The notes under the pieces are model-generated. The model saw only the letters and a program-made list of their open reading frames with translations. It was not told the origin of the DNA and did no database searches. A program made the translations under genes and the position numbers. From contig PWJF01000005.1 in assembly GCA_003560935.1 (NCBI GenBank), positions 1 through 15,330 of the forward strand: a stretch of DNA of 15,330 bases. Reading direction: 5' to 3'. Positions 14,762 through 15,330 of the stretch are shown here, one piece after another. Numbering within the stretch: the first letter of the stretch is position 1; each line of letters starts with the position of its first letter. The DNA comes from Ignavibacteriales bacterium. Its GTDB lineage: Bacteria; Bacteroidota; Ignavibacteria; T3Sed10-11.

Positions 14762-15226
14762 ATGGACAAGAATAAGTTTAATTTTAAAACATCGGTTCGT
14801 GTACGCACATACGAAGTAGACTGGCAGGGGATCGTGCACAACACGATTTATATGCTTTATTGTGAGGTGGGCAGGGTAGAATATCTGAAACATATCGGCG
14901 CAGCACTTGATTTGAATAAAGTGAATTCATCCAATCGTGTTGTTCTGTCCCGCAACGAAATCGACTATAAGTCACCTGCCAGATTTGATATGGAAATTGA
15001 TGTTTACACCCGCATAGCCGAGATCGGCAATACAAGCTTCATTTTTGAGGGAATGCTCCGGGATGCTGCAACGGATACCCTCATTGCAAAAAATAGGGCG
15101 TTTCACGTCTGGTTGCATCCACAAAATGGAAAACCGATACCCGTACCGGAGGAGTTTCGCCGGTTGGTACGGTCGCATGAGGGAGCGAATTTGTTGGAAA
15201 ATCCTGCGGAGCCCGATAAAGCGTAA
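14762..15226 (+). CDS. Acyl-CoA thioesterase, YbgC/4HBT hot-dog family
   Basis: Hot-dog-fold thioesterase that hydrolyses acyl-CoA; YbgC relatives act on short acyl or hydroxybenzoyl-CoA substrates and associate with the Tol-Pal envelope system. The 154-aa protein has the active-site segment TYEVDWQGIVHNTIYMLYCEVGRVEYL, split around Asp20, which matches the D-x-x-G-x-V-x-x-x-x-Y pattern with catalytic Asp. The rest follows the hot-dog pattern (VVLSRNEIDYKSPARF, FIFEGMLRD). It begins 2 bases after the aldolase stop without its own clear ribosome binding site. No tolQ/R/A/B genes are visible, so the substrate is unassigned. It is the last gene before the terminator. Confidence 0.88.
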   Translation: MDKNKFNFKTSVRVRTYEVDWQGIVHNTIYMLYCEVGRVEYLKHIGAALDLNKVNSSNRVVLSRNEIDYKSPARFDMEIDVYTRIAEIGNTSFIFEGMLRDAATDTLIAKNRAFHVWLHPQNGKPIPVPEEFRRLVRSHEGANLLENPAEPDKA

Positions 15227-15275
15227 CCTATTGATTTCTATGGTTTATTTTAATATCTTTAACACACTTCTGTAG

Positions 15276-15303
15276 ATAGCCCACCTGATGGGCTATTTTT
15301 TTT
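15276..15303 (+). terminator. Intrinsic terminator of the plus-strand run
   Basis: ATAGCCCA (15276-15283), loop CCTGA, TGGGCTAT (15289-15296): a perfect 8-bp stem followed directly by a run of T (15296-15303). It lies 50 bases after the thioesterase stop and closes the run that begins with the transporter gene. It is oriented for the plus strand only. Confidence 0.92.
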
Positions 15304-15314
15304 GGCATATAATG

Positions 15315-15330
15315 GCGGGAGGCTGTTATG
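15315..15330 (+). other. Ribosome binding site and start codon of the next gene (cut by window edge)
   Basis: A strong GCGGGAGG (15315-15322) is followed by 5 bases and ATG at 15328-15330, the last bases of the window. A TATAAT-like string at 15308-15313 is too close to this ATG to be its likely promoter. Nothing can be said about the product. Confidence 0.6.

Noticed and set aside
15304..15327. A promoter for the next gene using TATAAT at 15308-15313.
   Set aside because: The start of transcription would fall within or after the ribosome binding site, and the -35 position lies in the terminator stem with no matching hexamer.

Overview
This 15.3 kb window is a densely packed bacterial chromosome segment of about 45% GC with no insertion sequences, phage genes, CRISPR or RNA genes. 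The organism looks Gram-negative, because it encodes apolipoprotein N-acyltransferase (Lnt), which implies outer-membrane lipoproteins. It makes isoprenoids by the MEP route (IspF) and controls heat shock with HrcA/CIRCE. An hrcA-grpE-dnaJ cluster without dnaK, AT-rich -35/-10 promoters and the overall gene style fit a member of the Fibrobacterota-Chlorobiota-Bacteroidota (FCB) group or a related uncultured phylum. That placement is inference with modest confidence.

Layout: (1) 125-2056, plus strand: aromatic amino-acid pair, DAHP synthase with an N-terminal regulatory domain and prephenate dehydrogenase. (2) 9508-2082, minus strand: one long co-directional run, hrcA - grpE - dnaJ - comEA-like - unknown single-pass membrane protein - PilM-like - rsmD - coaD - class I aminotransferase - FmdB-type zinc ribbon. 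Gaps are mostly 0-30 bases. The 74-base gap before the zinc-ribbon gene carries its own sigma70-type promoter overlapped by a perfect CIRCE operator. (3) 9509-9739: divergent intergenic region with the hrcA promoter and a three-copy repeat whose flanks are conserved and whose palindromic core differs in each copy. (4) 9770-15226, plus strand: EamA-type transporter - acylphosphatase - ispF - PAP2 phosphatase - lnt - threonine aldolase - YbgC-like thioesterase, closed by a clear intrinsic terminator at 15276-15303. A new gene apparently begins at the last three bases.

How it fits together: HrcA is the repressor that binds CIRCE. The only CIRCE in the window is not in front of hrcA but in front of the small zinc-ribbon gene at the far end of the same gene run, so that protein is the best candidate here for an HrcA-controlled stress function. 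The chaperone genes run directly into a short DNA-uptake/pilus-like set (ComEA-like, membrane protein, PilM-like) and then housekeeping genes. The plus-strand run joins isoprenoid, phospholipid/undecaprenyl and lipoprotein envelope functions with small metabolic enzymes. The most interesting items are the CIRCE-controlled zinc ribbon, the variable-core hairpin repeat, and the pilus-like trio inside the chaperone operon.
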